From an uncultured Bacteroidales bacterium (lineage in GTDB: Bacteria > Bacteroidota > Bacteroidia > Bacteroidales > CAIWKO01): DNA of 64,000 nucleotides. The stretch is from the NCBI GenBank assembly GCA_903913285.1, contig CAIWKO010000010.1:170790-234789 (forward strand). Reading direction: 5' to 3'. This document shows positions 9,147 through 16,745 of the stretch, piece by piece. The position numbers were made by a program, and so were the translations under genes. Every line of letters begins with the position of its first letter. The first letter of the stretch is position 1. A model generated the notes under the pieces. That model worked only from the letters and a program-made list of their open reading frames with translations, was not told the origin of the DNA and searched no databases.

Positions 9147-10016
9147 CTATTTCTTCGAAATAAATTTTTTATAAACCCACAGTTCCCTATATGAATGTCC
9201 ATCATAGCGATTATCCTCGGGTTCTATACCGGCTATAACAAAAGTGCTGTCCTGATTATATCCCAAAATATAGATCTTATGTCCGTCCTGTATCGGAAAA
9301 TAATTATCCCAATAAAAACTTTCGGTGGTATCGTCCAGATCCTGTATTAATTTTTTGGCAAATTTCAGATCTTTTATTCCAATTACATCATGAAACTTAT
9401 GGGTTCGGAAATCTCTGCAATAGCCGATTTCTGCATTTTTCAATTTGTTTTCCTGCCGGTCGATCATTATTTTTGAAAAGATACCTCCAATCCCGCTCAA
9501 ACCAACAAATGCTATAACCCCTGTTGCTATCCAAAACCAAACGTTTCGGAAAATACGCGGTCGCGGTTTTTTGATGCCAATAATCCGGGGTTTTTGCAAT
9601 CGGAAAAGCCGAATGCCGATAATTAAAATAAAAATAAGATAAAAGATCGCGAGGGCCGAAATGATAGCAGTATCGAAAAAAAGAAACAATACGCGTTCGT
9701 CGGAATACAGCGACGCATCAGGCAGAACGATAATAGTAAGGCACAGGTACTGATGTAAAATAAAAACAACGAGTAATGCAAAACTCAATGCTAAATGCAC
9801 GATGAGTTTCCATTTTATCTTTTGTAAAAATATACCCAATGCAATAAAGCAACAACCTAACAGCATATAAAACGGCATGAAAATTCTGAAAAGATCATTT
9901 GCAGGCATTTTTACCAAATTGAATAATAAACCTATCTGAAAAAGAAAAAACAATGGTGAAATAACTATAATTCCACCAAAAATGATCAGGAGTACTTTTG
10001 CCGGTTTAATTCTCAT
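9147..10016 (-). CDS. hypothetical integral membrane protein
   Basis: 289 residues with about five hydrophobic segments: VLLIIFGGIIVISPLFFLF, LFRIFMPFYMLLGCCFIALGIF, LIVHLALSFALLVVFILHQYL, the segment around AIISALAIFYLIFILIIGIRLF, and NVWFWIATGVIAFVGLSGIGGIF. A soluble C-terminal tail (about 90 residues, ending YRELWVYKKFISKK) follows. The tail probably lies on one side of the membrane as a small sensing or binding domain. Not a family I recognise. Confidence 0.72.
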   Translation of the reverse strand: MRIKPAKVLLIIFGGIIVISPLFFLFQIGLLFNLVKMPANDLFRIFMPFYMLLGCCFIALGIFLQKIKWKLIVHLALSFALLVVFILHQYLCLTIIVLPDASLYSDERVLFLFFDTAIISALAIFYLIFILIIGIRLFRLQKPRIIGIKKPRPRIFRNVWFWIATGVIAFVGLSGIGGIFSKIMIDRQENKLKNAEIGYCRDFRTHKFHDVIGIKDLKFAKKLIQDLDDTTESFYWDNYFPIQDGHKIYILGYNQDSTFVIAGIEPEDNRYDGHSYRELWVYKKFISKK

Positions 10017-10196
10017 ATCTGTATGTTATAAAAACTGTGTAAAGTGTTTTGTTACTCCCTTCAAAAATACAAATTATTTATTCTCAACAAAAAAACTCTT
10101 ACTAATTTTAAATTATTAGCTGTTACTTCTTACCTGTTACCTATTATTTATTGCCCCTTTTCTTTAGTTTTTCACAATTTGCAATCTAATTCTTGT

Positions 10197-10301
10197 TCAT
10201 TGTATCGTTACTTTGTTTCTCTTTGTTGTTACATTGTTTCTTTTTGTTGTTACATTGTTCCTTTGTTTTGTTTCATTTATTCTTTTTGTTCATTCTTTTA
10301 T
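10197..10301. repeat. degenerate T-rich 21-bp tandem repeat
   Basis: The 459-bp gap 10017-10474 is very T-rich and holds about four to five degenerate units. The clearest are TCTCTTTGTTGTTACATTGTT (10218-10238) and TCTTTTTGTTGTTACATTGTT (10239-10259), exactly 21 bp each, flanked by weaker copies. The ORFs 10044-10397 and 10213-10437 are low-complexity readings of this DNA and are not called as genes. The gap lies between divergent genes. Confidence 0.55.
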
Positions 10302-10474
10302 TTATTGTGTTATTTCTTTTGTCTTTTGTATTTATTCTTTATTCTATTGTATTATTACAATAATACATTGTTGCTGTTCGTTGTTCTATTGTATTAAAAC
10401 ATTTGTCCGATGTTTGATTGCATTTGTAATATTTTAATTGTTTTTAGTAATAAACCTTCATAAATGATACCATT

Positions 10475-11092
10475 ATGAGAAATAAACGTCCGATTATCAA
10501 TTATTCGCGCATATCAGTCGAAGAATTCATTCTGACTTGCCGTGTTATAATCCAGAAAATGACTACTAATCTCTATTTTCCGGATCCCAACCCCACTTTA
10601 GCAGAGATCATTATGCTGACCGATGATCTGGAACAAAAAGATATAGAAGCAAAAGACGGAGGAAGACTTGCAAAATCGCTGATGCAAACCGCACGTAAAC
10701 TGCTTGAATTAAAAATCCGCAGTCTGGGATTGTATGTTGACAGAACTTCGGAAGGAGATGAAAATATGATGGTTAGCAGTGGATTTCCTTTAACAAAAGA
10801 TCATAATCCGCGTATCCGCAGAAACTTTTGGGTGAAGCGAAGCGGACAGTACGGTGAAATAAAGGCTGGATGTGCCAGAATTCCCAAATCTAAAGCTTAT
10901 TTGTGGCAATATTTTATTGGTCAGATGCCTCCGGAAGATGGAAAATTGTGGATTTTGGCCAACGCTACCACACAGATCAAAACAACCATAGATAACTTTT
11001 CGGAAGGCGACAAAGTGTGGGTGCGCTGTTGCGGCGTATCACACGAAGGTATGACGGCATGGCGCGAACCTATATCCATCATCGTTGGATAA
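10475..11092 (+). CDS. hypothetical protein with fibronectin-III-like C-terminal half
   Basis: 205 residues, no signal peptide. The N-terminal half is helical (VEEFILTCRVIIQKM, LAKSLMQTARKLLELKIRSLGLYVD). The C-terminal half (NFWVKRSGQYGEIKAGCARIPKSKAYLWQYF ... LWILANATTQIKTTIDNFSEGDKVWVRCCGVSHEGMTAWREPISIIVG) looks like one FN3-type beta sandwich ending in W-x-x-P-I. I have seen this two-part layout in Bacteroidota proteins of unknown function. It precedes the small regulator at 11199 by about 100 bp. Confidence 0.72.
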   Translation: MRNKRPIINYSRISVEEFILTCRVIIQKMTTNLYFPDPNPTLAEIIMLTDDLEQKDIEAKDGGRLAKSLMQTARKLLELKIRSLGLYVDRTSEGDENMMVSSGFPLTKDHNPRIRRNFWVKRSGQYGEIKAGCARIPKSKAYLWQYFIGQMPPEDGKLWILANATTQIKTTIDNFSEGDKVWVRCCGVSHEGMTAWREPISIIVG

Positions 11093-11198
11093 ACATCACA
11101 TCAAAAAAAATTGCTCAGGTTTTATTTCCGAAACCAAATAATTGCTATTTTTACATCTGATAACCAAAGATTTTCGAAACAATAAAAAAACAAAACCC

Positions 11199-11504
11199 AT
11201 GAGCCTGTTAAAAGGAAATACCGAAGCAGAAGCAAAAAGAGCAGTTGAAATGCTTCATGTTTTTGCAAACACCAAATGTAACAAAATCATTAAAGTTCTT
11301 CTGGAAAACGGAACATTAAGTGTGTTACCCATAGTCGAAAAAGCTGGTTTACTGCAACCCGAAACTTCGTATTATTTAATACTCATGCTTGGCCACGGTA
11401 TCGTGATCAAAAAAAGAGTCGGCAAAAAAAGCATGTATACGCTCAATACCGCGAGACTCGAAAAAGTGTTAGCCGCAGTTGATAAACTGTTGGACGAAAA
11501 ATAA
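11199..11504 (+). CDS. small winged-helix regulator (ArsR/MarR-like)
   Basis: 101 residues from the ATG at 11199 (MSLLKGNTEAEAKRAVEML). The track start at 11142 would add 19 residues that overlap a TATTTTTA -7-like element at 11146, so the later start is preferred. The sequence has helices followed by SVLPIVEKAGLLQPETSYYLILMLGHGIVIKKRVGKKSMYTLNTARLEKVL, which reads as helix-turn-helix, wing strands and a dimerising helix. No metal-binding Cys or His pair is visible. Targets unknown; the neighbouring exported proteins are candidates. Confidence 0.78.
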   Translation: MSLLKGNTEAEAKRAVEMLHVFANTKCNKIIKVLLENGTLSVLPIVEKAGLLQPETSYYLILMLGHGIVIKKRVGKKSMYTLNTARLEKVLAAVDKLLDEK

Positions 11505-11576
11505 ATTTTGACTTCTTACTTCTGAATTCTCTTTTGGCTTTCTAAATTTTGTGAATTTGAAAGAAAAACAAAACCA

Positions 11577-12104
11577 ATGAAAAAACTTATTCTGATTCTG
11601 GCCCTGTTATGTGTATCGATAGCAACATTTGGCCAAGCAAAAGCACAAGCCAGAGGCATGATCTGGAAACCAAACAGCTATTGCGACTTTTCGTCCGGTT
11701 GGAGCATACCCTGCCAGGTTTTTTGCCGCGATTGCTACTGGAACACCGTAATGTGTGAAGATATAGCCAAAAAAGGAAGCTTCACGGGAGTGCATGTGGT
11801 GTTTAAAACCATGTCGGATACCACTTTCGAATTGACCAGCCATTTTAAGAACATAAGCCTGATAACAAAAAGTGGAAAAACAGTGCATCCTTATGCCATA
11901 TTGTGGCACAACTATGAAATGGATCCGAAAACAGAAGATGAGGTGGATAAAATAAGTTTCATGATCAGCAAGTTCCGCACCAAAAGCTATCGCGTCACCA
12001 TCAAACCAAAGACTGCTTACGATTTGATATTCCTTTTTAAAGAAGCCGCAACGGGCGATGTTGTTATTTTAGGCGATTTCTTTAAGGCGGAGATCAGCAA
12101 ATAA
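11577..12104 (+). CDS. hypothetical exported protein
   Basis: 175 residues with the signal peptide MKKLILILALLCVSIATFGQA. The mature N-terminus is Cys-rich (YCDFSSGWSIPCQVFCRDCYWNTVMCED), which suggests disulfides. The rest is strand-rich (VHVVFKTMSDTTFELTSHFKNISLITKSGKTVHPYAI). It ends 6 bp before the membrane protein at 12111, so the two are very likely cotranscribed. Function unknown. Confidence 0.75.
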   Translation: MKKLILILALLCVSIATFGQAKAQARGMIWKPNSYCDFSSGWSIPCQVFCRDCYWNTVMCEDIAKKGSFTGVHVVFKTMSDTTFELTSHFKNISLITKSGKTVHPYAILWHNYEMDPKTEDEVDKISFMISKFRTKSYRVTIKPKTAYDLIFLFKEAATGDVVILGDFFKAEISK

Positions 12105-12110
12105 TATCTG

Positions 12111-12587
12111 ATGATAAAGATCTTCGACAATATCCGCATCATCGTCGTGTGCGTGGCGTTTTATTTTGGCTATAGCATAGGTTTCCGCCACGGTTTCGAC
12201 CCCATCGCGCAATTGCATTTTATGATACCCGTTATTATAGAGGCTGTTGCCGGAATATCGGGTTTGGAGGGACTATTGTTCGCCGACCAAACGGCCGCGG
12301 CCAAAGGTTTCGAAAGCGGAAGCAACTATCAGCGGCAGTCGGCCATTGCGTTGTTGTCGTATGCAGTGGTGGCGGTTTTTGTTTATTTTATCGATTGGGG
12401 CCTCAAAGCCGAGCTTACCATTTTATTCGTATTTATGTTCTTTTTTACGTTTTCGGCTGTTAACCATGCCGCCGACGCCATCAAAAACAAGAACTACAAA
12501 TGGCAAAACATCAACCGGCCTTTTCTCACGTTGTTTTTGATAGCCGGATTGATCTACCCCGTGGTGATGGCGCTGAAAACGCTTTGA
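12111..12587 (+). CDS. hypothetical membrane protein (DUF6790-like pattern)
   Basis: 158 residues with about four to five membrane segments, including IIVVCVAFYFGYSIGF, FMIPVIIEAVAGISGLEGLLF, ALLSYAVVAVFVYFIDW, LTILFVFMFFFTFSAVNHAADA and PFLTLFLIAGLIYPVVMA. A loop with GFESGSNYQRQSAIALL recalls small membrane proteins grouped as DUF6790, but that is a memory-level match only. It follows the exported protein at 11577 by 6 bp. Confidence 0.75.
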   Translation: MIKIFDNIRIIVVCVAFYFGYSIGFRHGFDPIAQLHFMIPVIIEAVAGISGLEGLLFADQTAAAKGFESGSNYQRQSAIALLSYAVVAVFVYFIDWGLKAELTILFVFMFFFTFSAVNHAADAIKNKNYKWQNINRPFLTLFLIAGLIYPVVMALKTL

Positions 12588-12620
12588 GGAATATAACAAT
12601 CTGAATTCTGAAAATAAAAA

Positions 12621-12647
12621 AAGGCCTGCTATTTCATAGCTGGCCTT
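12621..12647. terminator. bidirectional terminator hairpin
   Basis: AAGGCC-TGCTAT-TTC-ATAGCT-GGCCTT is a long stem between convergent genes, preceded by an A run and followed by TATATA. It serves the plus gene ending at 12587 and the minus gene ending at 12691. Confidence 0.8.
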
Positions 12648-12690
12648 ATATATTATACGCATTCAAAATGTGTTAGAAACTTAATATGCT

Positions 12691-13551
12691 TTAAAACTTA
12701 CGGATGGCTCGAACGTGTGATAACACGCTTTTATCCGACGGTCCAATTACACTACTGGTTAGGTCAATACGATATGCGGTATTACTACTGATTTCAGTTG
12801 ATGACCAATAGTAATCATTAGCAATACCACTAAGCACAGATTTATGAAGGTATAATTCTAATATTTCATTATAATCTGGTAAATACCAATCGCTATATCC
12901 TCCTGAAACCAAATCATAACATAATTTTGCTGCATAATTTCCTGCTCCCTGAGCGTAAACTATTGAGTCTGTATTTATATTTCCTGTACCAAATATTTGG
13001 TTGTAAGCTCCCGGTATAACCATATAGCTGCCATTATACCACTGTATCCCCGTACTTTGATCAGCGGGTGCAGCTATCAATCCGTGTGTTTCCCCCGGTA
13101 TATACATTGGATCGCCTGTTTGATACAGGTAATATATCGTGCCTCCCTGATAATTATCACCAATTATTGCTGTAGCAGTTGTAAACGATAGGGTACTACC
13201 GTATCCTGTACCGTTACTATTGGTTGCATAAGCCCTGATATAATATGTGGTAGTGGCATTTAACCCTGTAATGGCGCTCGTAAAATTATCTGCACCGCTT
13301 CCGTCTGTTGTTTTGCTGTCGGCTATGGTTGGAGTGGCGCCCGTGCTCCAGCAAACTCCTTTTGCAGTTATTGCCGAACCTCCATCGCTTGCTATTGTTC
13401 CGCCACTTGCAGCCTGGGTATATGTGATACCCGATACAGCAACTGTTTCTACGGTCGGCACCTTATCTTTTTTCTTACAACTGTTTGTAACTATCAATGC
13501 CAACCCCATTATCATGAGTGCATAAATAAATGGTCTGTTTTTCTTTTTCAT
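12691..13551 (-). CDS. lipoprotein with FN3-like repeat and DUF1566 (Lcl) C-terminal domain
   Basis: 286 residues. The signal MKKKNRPFIYALMIMGLALIVTNSC ends in a lipobox Cys, followed by KKKDK. Residues about 40-125 form an FN3-like domain (ITAKGVCWSTGATPTIADSKT ... LNATTTYYIRAYATNSNGTGYG), a module repeated in many Bacteroidota lipoproteins. The C-terminus (YSDWYLPDYNEILELY ... NDYYWSSTEISSNTAYRIDL ... HVRAIRKF) matches the DUF1566/Lcl fold, found in surface proteins that bind host or matrix partners. It is probably anchored in the outer membrane. Confidence 0.85.
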   Translation of the reverse strand: MKKKNRPFIYALMIMGLALIVTNSCKKKDKVPTVETVAVSGITYTQAASGGTIASDGGSAITAKGVCWSTGATPTIADSKTTDGSGADNFTSAITGLNATTTYYIRAYATNSNGTGYGSTLSFTTATAIIGDNYQGGTIYYLYQTGDPMYIPGETHGLIAAPADQSTGIQWYNGSYMVIPGAYNQIFGTGNINTDSIVYAQGAGNYAAKLCYDLVSGGYSDWYLPDYNEILELYLHKSVLSGIANDYYWSSTEISSNTAYRIDLTSSVIGPSDKSVLSHVRAIRKF

Positions 13552-13670
13552 AATTTTAATTTTTAAAAAATCACACTACTAAAGTACAATTAATATTATT
13601 ACAAATTAAAAAATTAAAAGAAAATAAAAAACTTTATAAACCTGCACGTCCGACAGACTTTCAACTAATT

Positions 13671-13684
13671 ACTTTAGGCACTTC
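13671..13684 (-). repeat. post-stop GAAGTGCCTAAAGT motif, copy 1
   Basis: On the minus strand GAAGTGCCTAAAGT overlaps the stop codon of the gene ending at 13683. Other copies are at 15195-15208, 49754-49811 and 54286-54348. Confidence 0.65.
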
Positions 13685-14621
13685 ATTGATTAACTATCGG
13701 CTTTTCCTCCACATCATCGCATAAAAGCGTATCGGATAATTTGCCGCTTTTGGTATCTTTTACCAGCCAAAACGAAACCAGAAAAGCTTTGGCAGCATCG
13801 GGTTCGTCATTTTTCACGCATACGATATTCACTTCCAGCGACGAACGGTCGGCCTTTATATACGATTTCGATGTTTCGTCCCATTCAACCGGGCTGTTGT
13901 GTGCCCAGTCTTCGCTCACCAGAAACACCTTGCTGACACTATATTTTTTGCATTCTTTTTCAAACAGGCTTTTTACTTTTGCCTCCAGGGTATCTTTGTC
14001 GGCGCCTTTATAAATGTCGGGCAGGGGTTTAAATGGCTTCAGCGCAGGCAAAAGGGCACGGGTTTCGTTTTTCAGGTTTCGCAGGCTTGCTTTGCAAACG
14101 TCAATATGGTTCATTATCCTACCGACAGCTGTATCGTTTTCGCCTTTCATCATTTTCATCATGCCGAGGGCAACCCGGGCATCGGTGAGTTTGTTATTCG
14201 CTGCAGCCCAGTTTGGCGAAGCAATAGTGTCGGGGTTTTCTTTCAGTTTCTTTGCTTTTTTGGCATCGGTCAGAGCGTCGTTTATATCTGCATCGGCCAT
14301 AGAAGATATCTGATTTACCGGAAACTTCGAACCGAGGAAGTTCAACACATCTTTGATACGACTTTCGGCATTCGTGAGTTCGTTTGCCAGACTGTCGTTC
14401 GGGTTTTTCGTAAAGTCGTCAGCATATTTCTGCCTGAGCGCCACGATAATATTTACCGAAAGAACCATATCGTGCATCTGTTTTATCAGCTCATCCTTTT
14501 CGCCTGTTGTGGCATATTGCTTCGATATCTGCCGCACACCCTGAAGGTCAATTGGCTTTTGTGCCATAGCATTTGCTGCCAGCAGCAGCATTAAAGTTGA
14601 AATTATGAATGTTTTTTTCAT
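13683..14621 (-). CDS. hypothetical exported protein
   Basis: The ATG at 14621 gives 312 residues with a clear signal peptide, MKKTFIISTLMLLLAANAMAQ. The track ORF extends upstream into a different protein family, so this internal start is preferred. The mature part is helical in its first two thirds (DELIKQMHDMVLSVNIIVALRQKYADDF, ANELTNAESRIKDVLNFL) and has a C-terminal region with VSKVFLVSEDWAHNSPVEWDETSKSYIKADRSSLEVNIVCVK. Not recognised. It is in frame with the glycosylase-like gene and has no stop between them. Confidence 0.72.
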   Translation of the reverse strand: MKKTFIISTLMLLLAANAMAQKPIDLQGVRQISKQYATTGEKDELIKQMHDMVLSVNIIVALRQKYADDFTKNPNDSLANELTNAESRIKDVLNFLGSKFPVNQISSMADADINDALTDAKKAKKLKENPDTIASPNWAAANNKLTDARVALGMMKMMKGENDTAVGRIMNHIDVCKASLRNLKNETRALLPALKPFKPLPDIYKGADKDTLEAKVKSLFEKECKKYSVSKVFLVSEDWAHNSPVEWDETSKSYIKADRSSLEVNIVCVKNDEPDAAKAFLVSFWLVKDTKSGKLSDTLLCDDVEEKPIVNQ

Positions 14622-15119
14622 CGTTGATTTATTTGTTGTTTGTCGTTTGTTGTTTTTGTTGAGTCGTTTGATGTTTGTTGTTGAGTTGGGGTTCATCACT
14701 TCCCATTTCTCAACTGCGCCTTCAATAACTTCAAAAAGCGTATGACTATCAAAATCCTTCAGGGTTTTCAGATCGTCATACCGTTTCGCATCGCGGGTTT
14801 TTAGTTTCTGCAGCAGATGTTGTGCCTCATACTTCATTTGTCCTTTGGTTACGCTTAGGCGATTCGGTTTAAACTCCTGCCCTATCTTTGTTTTATCGAA
14901 ATGATAATTTCGGGCAGATGCTTCATTCCATAGTTCCATCAGATATTGATTAACAGCATCGGGCGGTCGTTCACATTGTTTAAACCGCAGCAGTTGCGGA
15001 TGCTCTTTATAGCCTTTGGTGTTGCCTTCCAAAACCTTTTTAGCCAGCAGCGTTTCGCGCCACACGGCAAGCAAGCCTTTTGTATCAAGATATTTCGGAT
15101 GCAACGACCAGATTCTCAT
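14622..15119 (-). CDS. pyrimidine-dimer DNA glycosylase-like protein (Pyr_excise), open into the next gene
   Basis: The first 143 residues of the 478-residue ORF match the T4 endonuclease V-like Pyr_excise family: MRIWSLHPKYLDTKGLLAVWRETLLAKKVLEGNTKGYKEHPQLLRF. Such enzymes remove UV photoproducts or act as small base-excision glycosylases. Family proteins of this size normally stop near here, but this frame runs on through a linker read from CAACAAAC-type repeat DNA (NSTTNIKRLNKNNKRQTTNKST) into the signal peptide of the gene at 13683-14621. Either the stop was lost or a sequencing error joined them. The product would be cytoplasmic, so a true fusion to a signal peptide is unlikely to be functional as written. 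Confidence 0.75.
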
Positions 15120-15194
15120 TTATTCTTTGATTCTAAAAAAATTGCCACGAATTCACAGAATACCTGAACTGAGAATCGGTGGCAACTTTAGCTT

Positions 15195-15208
15195 ACTTTA
15201 GGCACTTC
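15195..15208 (-). repeat. post-stop GAAGTGCCTAAAGT motif, copy 2
   Basis: Begins four bases after the pepT stop, reading on the pepT strand, and is followed by AAGCTAAAGTTGCC. Confidence 0.65.
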
Positions 15209-15212
15209 AAAC

Positions 15213-16442
15213 TTATTTGGTTGAATACAACTCAATGATCTTCAAAATAACTGCAGTGGCTCTTTCCATCGATTCAACGGGCACGTATTCGAACTTGCCG
15301 TGGAAATTATGTCCGCCTGCAAAGATGTTCGGACATGGCAAACCCATATACGACAAACGTGCGCCATCGGTGCCGCCTCTTATCGGAACCACCACGGGTG
15401 CAATACCCAGTTCTTCCATAGCCTGTTTGGCTGTTTCAACCACATGGAACACGGGCAATACCTGTTGTTTCATATTAAAATACTGGTCTTTCAGTTCGAG
15501 TTTCAGCACATCTTCGCCATAACGTTTGTTCATATACTCCACAACATGGGTGATGAATTTTTTCTTGTGTTCGAACTTTTCTTTGTCGTGGTCGCGGATG
15601 ATGTATTGCAGCATAGCATTTTCAACCGTTCCTTCCATTTTCACCAGATGATAGAAACCTTCGTAGCCTTCGGTATGTTCGGGACGTTGATGCACGGGTA
15701 ACATAGCATTCATTTCCATGGCGATCAGCATAGCGTTGAGCATTTTATCTTTGGCATAACCGGGATGTATGTTGCGGCCCTGAACAAATATCTTGGCTCC
15801 GGCAGCGTTAAAGTTTTCATATTCCAGTTCCCCTATTCCGCCGCCGTCGAGGGTATAAGCAAACTCGGCATCGAATTTCTTTACATCAAAAAAGTCGACT
15901 CCGCGGCCTATTTCTTCATCGGGAGTGAAACCAACTTTAATGGTTCCATGTTTTACTTCGGGATGATGCACCAGATATTCCATGGCAGTCATAATTTCGG
16001 CGATACCTGCCTTATCGTCGGCTCCCAAAAGGGTGTTTCCGTCAGTGGTGATCAGCGTGTTGCCGATATATTCTTTCAGTTCGGGAAATTCGGTGGTGGT
16101 GAGCACCAGATTCTTCTCTTTGTTTATCACGATATCGTCGCCATAATAGTCACGGACGAAATTAGGATTTTCAACGGCGCCGGGCATATCGGGACTTGTA
16201 TCCATATGAGCGATAAAGCCAATGGTAGGGATCTTTTTGTCGGTATTTGCAGGCAGTGTTGCCATCAAATAGCATTTATCATCCAGCGAAATGTCTTTCA
16301 GTCCGAGTGATTCCAGTTCCTGTTTCAGCACTTTGGCCAGGTTGAATTGTTTTTCGGTGCTGGGAGTTGTTTCGGAGTTTTCGTCCGATTGAGTGTCAAT
16401 TTTTATGTAACGTAAAAAACGTTCTAAAACTTTTTCTTTCAT
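15213..16442 (-). CDS. pepT: peptidase T (tripeptide aminopeptidase)
   Basis: Zinc-dependent M20-family enzyme that releases the N-terminal residue of tripeptides in the cytoplasm. With the ATG at 16442 (MKEKVLERFLRYIKIDTQSDE) it has 409 residues, almost exactly the usual PepT length; the track start adds ten poorly conserved residues. Metal and catalytic motifs are visible: GFIAHMDTSPD, LLGADDKAG and TPDEEIGRGVD, plus a late IRGGTDGARLS and GGHNFHGKFE. It is downstream of the OPT transporter on the same strand but separated by a terminator; together they suggest peptide uptake and hydrolysis. Confidence 0.96.
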   Translation of the reverse strand: MKEKVLERFLRYIKIDTQSDENSETTPSTEKQFNLAKVLKQELESLGLKDISLDDKCYLMATLPANTDKKIPTIGFIAHMDTSPDMPGAVENPNFVRDYYGDDIVINKEKNLVLTTTEFPELKEYIGNTLITTDGNTLLGADDKAGIAEIMTAMEYLVHHPEVKHGTIKVGFTPDEEIGRGVDFFDVKKFDAEFAYTLDGGGIGELEYENFNAAGAKIFVQGRNIHPGYAKDKMLNAMLIAMEMNAMLPVHQRPEHTEGYEGFYHLVKMEGTVENAMLQYIIRDHDKEKFEHKKKFITHVVEYMNKRYGEDVLKLELKDQYFNMKQQVLPVFHVVETAKQAMEELGIAPVVVPIRGGTDGARLSYMGLPCPNIFAGGHNFHGKFEYVPVESMERATAVILKIIELYSTK

Positions 16443-16492
16443 ATTTCTATTGTTTTTTTTATTTCCATTCAAATATTATTTAATATAATGTC

Positions 16493-16629
16493 GTGCCTAC
16501 GGCACTTTTTTATTCTTATTCTGATTTATTACTACCATAATTTCGTACCTACGATACTTATATCAGCCTCGTTAGAGGCGACATTTTGGTAGAAATATCG
16601 ATAAATACATAAACAAGCCCCGTAGGGGC
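16493..16629. repeat. REP-like short palindromes with GACATT tails
   Basis: The 303-bp gap 16443-16745 contains a series of small hairpins: GTGCC-TAC-GGCAC (16493-16505), an imperfect GTACCTACGATAC, GCCTC-GTTA-GAGGC (16566-16579) and GCCCC-GTA-GGGGC (16617-16629). The last two are each followed by GACATT, and the third by TTGGTAGAAA. I recall similar GCCCCGTAGGGGCGACATT elements in many Bacteroidota intergenic regions. Confidence 0.75.
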
Positions 16630-16702
16630 GACATTATAAACAACCTGATAATCTCGTTATTCATAAAATCTGTTATATTAATCGATCTCCAATGTTTATA
16701 AT

Positions 16703-16735
16703 AAAAAAGGAAAGGAATAATTGCTTACCCCTTCC
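16703..16735 (-). terminator. rho-independent terminator of the OPT transporter gene
   Basis: On the minus strand GGAAGGG pairs with CCTTTCC (seven pairs, one G-T), followed by TTTTTT. It lies 11 bp after the stop of the OPT gene. Confidence 0.75.
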
Positions 16736-16745
16736 CTGTTAAATG

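Noticed and set aside
10044-10437. Two Cys/Leu/Phe-rich ORFs
   Set aside because: They are readings of T-rich low-complexity repeat DNA.
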